Source of the DNA: Kutzneria buriramensis
GTDB lineage: Bacteria; Actinomycetota; Actinomycetes; Mycobacteriales; Pseudonocardiaceae
Direction: 5' to 3'
NCBI RefSeq assembly: GCF_003387475.1
Contig: NZ_QUNO01000003.1
Location: 434,001 to 498,000 of the forward strand
DNA: 64,000 bases
Shown: positions 59,469 through 64,000 of the stretch, piece by piece
Position numbering within the stretch: the stretch's first letter is position 1
Layout: each line of letters begins with the position of its first letter
The notes under the pieces: generated by a model
Databases searched by the model: none
What the model was told of the DNA's origin: nothing
Seen by the model: the letters and a program-made list of their open reading frames with translations, nothing else
Position numbers and translations under genes: made by a program

Positions 59469-60233
59469 TCAGGTGAGCCGGGCCAGCGCGGAGTCGAAGG
59501 CGTCCGGCCCGATGTTGGCGCCGCCGTTGAACGGGTCCTGAAGCTGGTAGATGGCGAACAGCAGCAGGGTCATGGTGGCCGCCAGCACGCCGACGATCAC
59601 CACGTGGGCGATCAGCTTCGGGCCGCCGAACATGTACGTGAAGGTCATGGCGAGCACGCTGCCGACGATGAGCGCGAACCAGGTCACCGCGTTGACCCCG
59701 CTGCCGTCGGCGGCGTCCAGCCGCTGCTGCCGGGACTGGTAGACCTGCCAGAGCTGGTTGGAGGCCTCGGTCTTGCGGTCCTTGAGCCAGTCGTCGCCGT
59801 TGTCGTTGGCCTTGTCGATCGCGTCGTGGATCTGCGACAGGTACTGCGCCCCCGGCCCGGTGACGGCGTCGCCGGCCTGCATCTGCGGCCACTCCTGGTC
59901 CCGCACGGCGGTGGCGTACTTGCGGGCCAGGTCGTGCACCTCGGTTCGGGTGGCCTCGGGCAGCGAGTCGGCGGCCCAGGTGACGGCGACCAGGCTGTTG
60001 GCCTCCTGCTGGGCGTTGTCCTGGGCGGAGGAGACCGCGTCGAACAGCGAGATCAGCACGAAGGCGACGAGCACCGCCTGGAGGCCGCCGACAATCACGA
60101 ACACGTTGCCGGCCGACTCGTTGTTGCTGGACCTCCCGTCACCGGAGGTGAGGCGGTGGATCAGGACGGTCAGCGCGCCGGCGACAATCGCCACGCCGAG
60201 CACCCACACGAGCCCCTGTAGGTAGATGTCCAT
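59469..60233 (-). CDS. DUF4239 membrane protein
   Basis: 254 residues. Four membrane helices: about 5-25, 42-65, 178-198 and 203-225. The extracytoplasmic or cytosolic loop (about 70-170) has EANSLVAVTWAADSLPEATR and the Gln/Asp-rich helices typical of DUF4239 (bestrophin-like). Some relatives are proposed ion channels; unproven. AGGAG precedes the ATG at 60233. Divergent from the secreted protein gene at 60324. Confidence 0.82.
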   Translation of the reverse strand: MDIYLQGLVWVLGVAIVAGALTVLIHRLTSGDGRSSNNESAGNVFVIVGGLQAVLVAFVLISLFDAVSSAQDNAQQEANSLVAVTWAADSLPEATRTEVHDLARKYATAVRDQEWPQMQAGDAVTGPGAQYLSQIHDAIDKANDNGDDWLKDRKTEASNQLWQVYQSRQQRLDAADGSGVNAVTWFALIVGSVLAMTFTYMFGGPKLIAHVVIVGVLAATMTLLLFAIYQLQDPFNGGANIGPDAFDSALARLT

Positions 60234-60323
60234 TCACTCTCCTATGTGCTGACAGCCGATTCAAGCACCGTCTACGGTGGGGACCGTATCCGCCAACTCG
60301 TTGAAACAGGAAATCGGTGCCGC

Positions 60324-61442
60324 GTGACCAGGATTCTGCGCATGACGGGTGTTCTATTACCCGTTCTAGCGATAACGGCGCTCTTTTCTCCCCGATCGGA
60401 CGCGGTAACGCCCACGGTGTGTGAGGCAATCCTGGTGCGAACGGGTGAGCACGGTCTGGGCACCACCCTTTCGAGGGTCGACCTGCCGAGTGGCGGGGAG
60501 ACGGTGCTGCGCGCCGTTCCGTACGAGATGAACGCGCTGGGTTACGTGCCGTCACAGGATCTGGTGTACGGCATCGGCGCCCACGGTCACGTCCTGCGCA
60601 TCGACCGATCGGGTGGAGTCGCCGACCTCGGCTACCCGGCCGGGGTGCCCCGGGACGACCTCGAGCTGGCCACCGCCGGCGCGGTGGTGAACGGGGCGCT
60701 GGTGGTCCGGCTCGACGACCGGCTGTTCACGATCGACGTCACCCCGTCGAGCCGGACGTACCTCAGCGTGACCCGGGTCGTGCGGATGCGGCCGGAGGCC
60801 GACGGTCTGGACGACTTCGCCGTCGACCCGGTCGACGGCCTGCTCTACGGGGTGGACTCCGCGCACGGGGCGCCGGTCGTGGTCAGCGTCGACCCGTCCA
60901 GCGGCGCGGTGCGCATCGTGGCCGTCCCGGCCGGTCTGCCGCACGGCTCCAGCTTCGGGTCGGCGGTGATCGACTCGGCCCGCACGCTGTACGTCCTCAA
61001 CAACAACGACGGTCACCAGAGCCGGCTGTACGCCATCCCGCGCGGCGGCGCGGCCCAGCTCCTCTCGTCGGCGGCGCCGGTCGCGTCGTCGGATGCGGCC
61101 GGCTGCCTCAGCACGCCCAAGCCGCCTCCGCCCCCGCCTCCGCCGCCACCGCCTCCCCCGACGACCACAACCACCGTGCCGCCGCCGGTGGTGACCACCC
61201 CTCCGCCACTGCCACCCACGCCGGCCCCCGTTGTCGTGCCTCCACCCCCGGCACCGCAACGGCCCGTAGTCAATCCTCCGCCGCCGACGACCAAGCACGC
61301 CCAGCCGCTGGCGACCCCGGCGGTCAAGCCCGTCGACAACGAGGAGCGGACCAGACAGCGCCGTTGGGCCCTGACCGCGGTGATCCTTCTGGTCGGCGGC
61401 GGGGCCGCCACGCACGCCGCCGCACGGGCCAGGCCCCGGTAG
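60324..61442 (+). CDS. Secreted/wall-associated protein with Pro-rich linker and C-terminal TM
   Basis: 372 residues. Signal peptide (MTGVLLPVLAITALF region), then a globular part (about 35-265) with repeated beta-strand units (LVYGIGAHGHVLRIDRSGGV, LLYGVDSAHGAPVVVSVDP, LYVLNNNDGHQSRLYAIPRG) like a small beta-propeller (DUF6923-like). A Pro/Thr tract including a run of 13 Pro follows (about 270-345). The end has a TM helix (WALTAVILLVGGGAATHAA) and RARPR, like a sorting signal, but no LPxTG is present. Start GTG 60324 uses AGGAAA at a long spacing. Confidence 0.7.
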   Translation: MTRILRMTGVLLPVLAITALFSPRSDAVTPTVCEAILVRTGEHGLGTTLSRVDLPSGGETVLRAVPYEMNALGYVPSQDLVYGIGAHGHVLRIDRSGGVADLGYPAGVPRDDLELATAGAVVNGALVVRLDDRLFTIDVTPSSRTYLSVTRVVRMRPEADGLDDFAVDPVDGLLYGVDSAHGAPVVVSVDPSSGAVRIVAVPAGLPHGSSFGSAVIDSARTLYVLNNNDGHQSRLYAIPRGGAAQLLSSAAPVASSDAAGCLSTPKPPPPPPPPPPPPPTTTTTVPPPVVTTPPPLPPTPAPVVVPPPPAPQRPVVNPPPPTTKHAQPLATPAVKPVDNEERTRQRRWALTAVILLVGGGAATHAAARARPR

Positions 61443-61478
61443 TCCACCCGAATTCCGGCGAATTGTCCGTGAACAACA

Positions 61479-61513
61479 GAATGGGTGGGACCGGAGCCCG
61501 GTCCCACCCATTC
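61479..61513. terminator. Bidirectional terminator hairpin
   Basis: A perfect 16-bp stem (GAATGGGTGGGACCGG, 61479-61494, with its complement 61498-61513), loop AGC. It lies between the secreted protein gene and the frameshifted small gene at 61517, whose stop follows within 4 bp. Confidence 0.8.
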
Positions 61514-61516
61514 ACG

Positions 61517-61839
61517 TTATTGACGAGTCAAGCACTCAGGAAAGCCCGGGCCCCTTTCCGCCGCGACCTCGTCCTCGGCCCAGACGGCCCACCTACTGCC
61601 GTCGTTTGCGAACACCTTCGCGAATGTCCGCCACAGATGAACGCGGAAGCCGTCACCCTGCCACCACGATTCGGTGTCGATGGAAAGTCCGTACTGCGCC
61701 GCCGCCACGACGGCATCACGCTCGTCCTCGAGCGGATTGTGGCGGAACGTCTGCCACTTCGCATCGCGTCGAAGGAACTCCGCGGCAGGGAAGTCAGCCC
61801 GTCCAGCACGGCACCGGCGTCCTCCGCGAAGTCGTCCAT
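61517..61839 (-). pseudogene. Small gene broken by a frameshift
   Basis: Two frames on the minus strand together read as one protein of about 107 aa. From ATG 61839: MDDFAEDAGAVLDGLTSLP, then in the next frame AEFLRRDAKWQTFRHNPLED, ERDAVVAAAQYGLSIDTESW and WAVWAEDEVAAERGPGFPEC, ending LTRQ. Each frame turns Arg/Ser-rich on the other side of about 61775-61790, so a single indel near CTTCCCTGCCGCGG is the simplest explanation (mutation or sequencing error). The C-terminal frame alone could start only at a GTG at 61708. Family not recognised; Trp-rich. Confidence 0.6.
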
Positions 61840-61982
61840 GCGCGCCCGTCCCCCGGCTCGGCCGATGTCGAGGTCAGGCTACGGCCGACAGCAACCTCAC
61901 CAAGGCAACCGCGCGGCGCGGGCGCACCACGCAACACAAAGCAACGGGCTGCCGGGCGGGAGACCGCCCGGCAGCCGGTGCG

Positions 61983-63480
<1,498 letters not shown>

Positions 63481-63488
<8 letters not shown>

Positions 63489-64000
63489 GGGACGCCTCCA
63501 TGATCGCCTCGTCGACGTCGCGGCCCTGGGCGCGGGCCAGTCGCATCGCCTCCAACACACGCTGGTAGTCGCTCGGCATCACCTTGGTGAAGCCGGCCGA
63601 CCGCCGCGGCCAGTCGCCCAGCAGCGACGCGGCCACCGCGGAACCGGTGAGCTTGTGGTGCCGCTCCACGATCTCGCGCAGCCACCGCAGGTCGTCGGCG
63701 CTGGGCCGTTGCAGCTCGACCATGTCGGTGTTGACCAGCATCGGGTCCAGCTCCAGCACGTACGCGATGCCGCCGGACATGCCGGCCGCGAGGTTGCGGC
63801 CGGTGGGCCCGAGCACGACGGCGCGACCGCCGGTCATGTACTCGAACGCGTGGTCGCCGACGCCCTCGGACACCGCGACCATGCCGGAGTTGCGGACGCA
63901 GAACCGCTCACCGACCCGCCCACGCAGGAAGATCTCGCCGGCGGTCGCGCCGTAGCCGATCACGTTGCCGGCGATCACCTGCCGCTCGGCGGCGAACGGC
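63481..64000 (-). CDS. gltB: Glutamate synthase large (alpha) subunit, C-terminal part
   Basis: The last 172 residues of the large subunit; the rest lies beyond the right edge. The C-terminal beta-helix domain is recognisable: NVIGYGATAGEIFLRGRVGE, RFCVRNSGMVAVSEGVGDHA, FEYMTGGRAVVLGPTGRNLAAGMSGG in part. The end (RVLEAMRLARAQGRDVDEAI) is typical of actinobacterial GltB. The amidotransferase and synthase domains cannot be judged here. Confidence 0.93.

Overview
The window is 64 kb of very GC-rich, densely packed chromosome from an actinomycete, most likely of the order Pseudonocardiales (Kutzneria, Lentzea, Saccharothrix or Amycolatopsis-like). This is inferred from gene content, not from a marker gene. 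The indicators are high third-position GC, frequent GTG/TTG starts, likely leaderless promoters (TAGGGT/TAGGTT 6-9 nt before the start codon), an XRE-DUF5753/DUF397 module, a DUF574 methyltransferase, AfsR/SARP and LAL-type giant regulators, and Thr/Pro-rich surface proteins. No rRNA, tRNA, CRISPR array, complete insertion sequence or prophage was recognised.

Layout. 1-7.3 kb: the end of an LLM-class oxidoreductase; an alpha-methylacyl-CoA racemase/acyl-CoA dehydrogenase pair divergent from a TetR regulator with a clear palindromic operator; a secreted LCAT-like acyltransferase; a lipoprotein; a MocR-type regulator coupled to a small unknown gene. 7.4-11.8 kb: a small prim-pol-like protein, a membrane protein, a bacterial nitric oxide synthase, an ANTAR protein, a serine hydrolase and an orphan Cys-containing protein. 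11.8-17 kb: a CitB/DcuS-type two-component system divergent from a NitT/TauT-type ABC importer. 17-20.6 kb: an ACT-GNAT fusion, a LacI regulator and a shortened GH1 glycosidase with intact LacI-type operators. 20.7-26.4 kb: mgtA-mgtC behind a short leader ORF, then an SPFH/GYF protein with a zinc-ribbon membrane protein.

26.4-42.7 kb is a regulator-rich block: AfsR-like SARP, MacB/LolD-type ABC transporter, secreted trypsin-like protease, LAL/LuxR regulator with a 58-aa partner, a second SARP, and an XRE/DUF397 module with two small genes. 42.7-44.5 kb holds decayed genes: a split FAD monooxygenase and a TetR remnant. 44.5-51.6 kb: a SulP-carbonic anhydrase fusion, a LuxR-family regulator, PBP4-type carboxypeptidase, 6-phosphogluconate dehydrogenase, MarR and DUF2218. 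51.6-64 kb is mostly core: DUF574 methyltransferase, uppP, thioesterase II, pyruvate kinase, a conserved actinobacterial protein, a hydrolase, an MmcQ/DUF2461/NUDIX operon, DUF4239, a secreted Pro-rich protein, a frameshifted small gene, and gltD-gltB (glutamate synthase, gltB running off the end).

Translational coupling by ATGA/GTGA overlaps is common, and most convergent gene pairs are separated by strong hairpins. The most interesting non-coding signals are the mgtA leader ORF with mutually exclusive RNA pairings, an approximately 50-nt dispersed repeat present in three copies directly after stop codons, a 22-bp perfect hairpin beside a beta-lactamase-family gene remnant, and two perfect actinobacterial DnaA boxes upstream of pyk.
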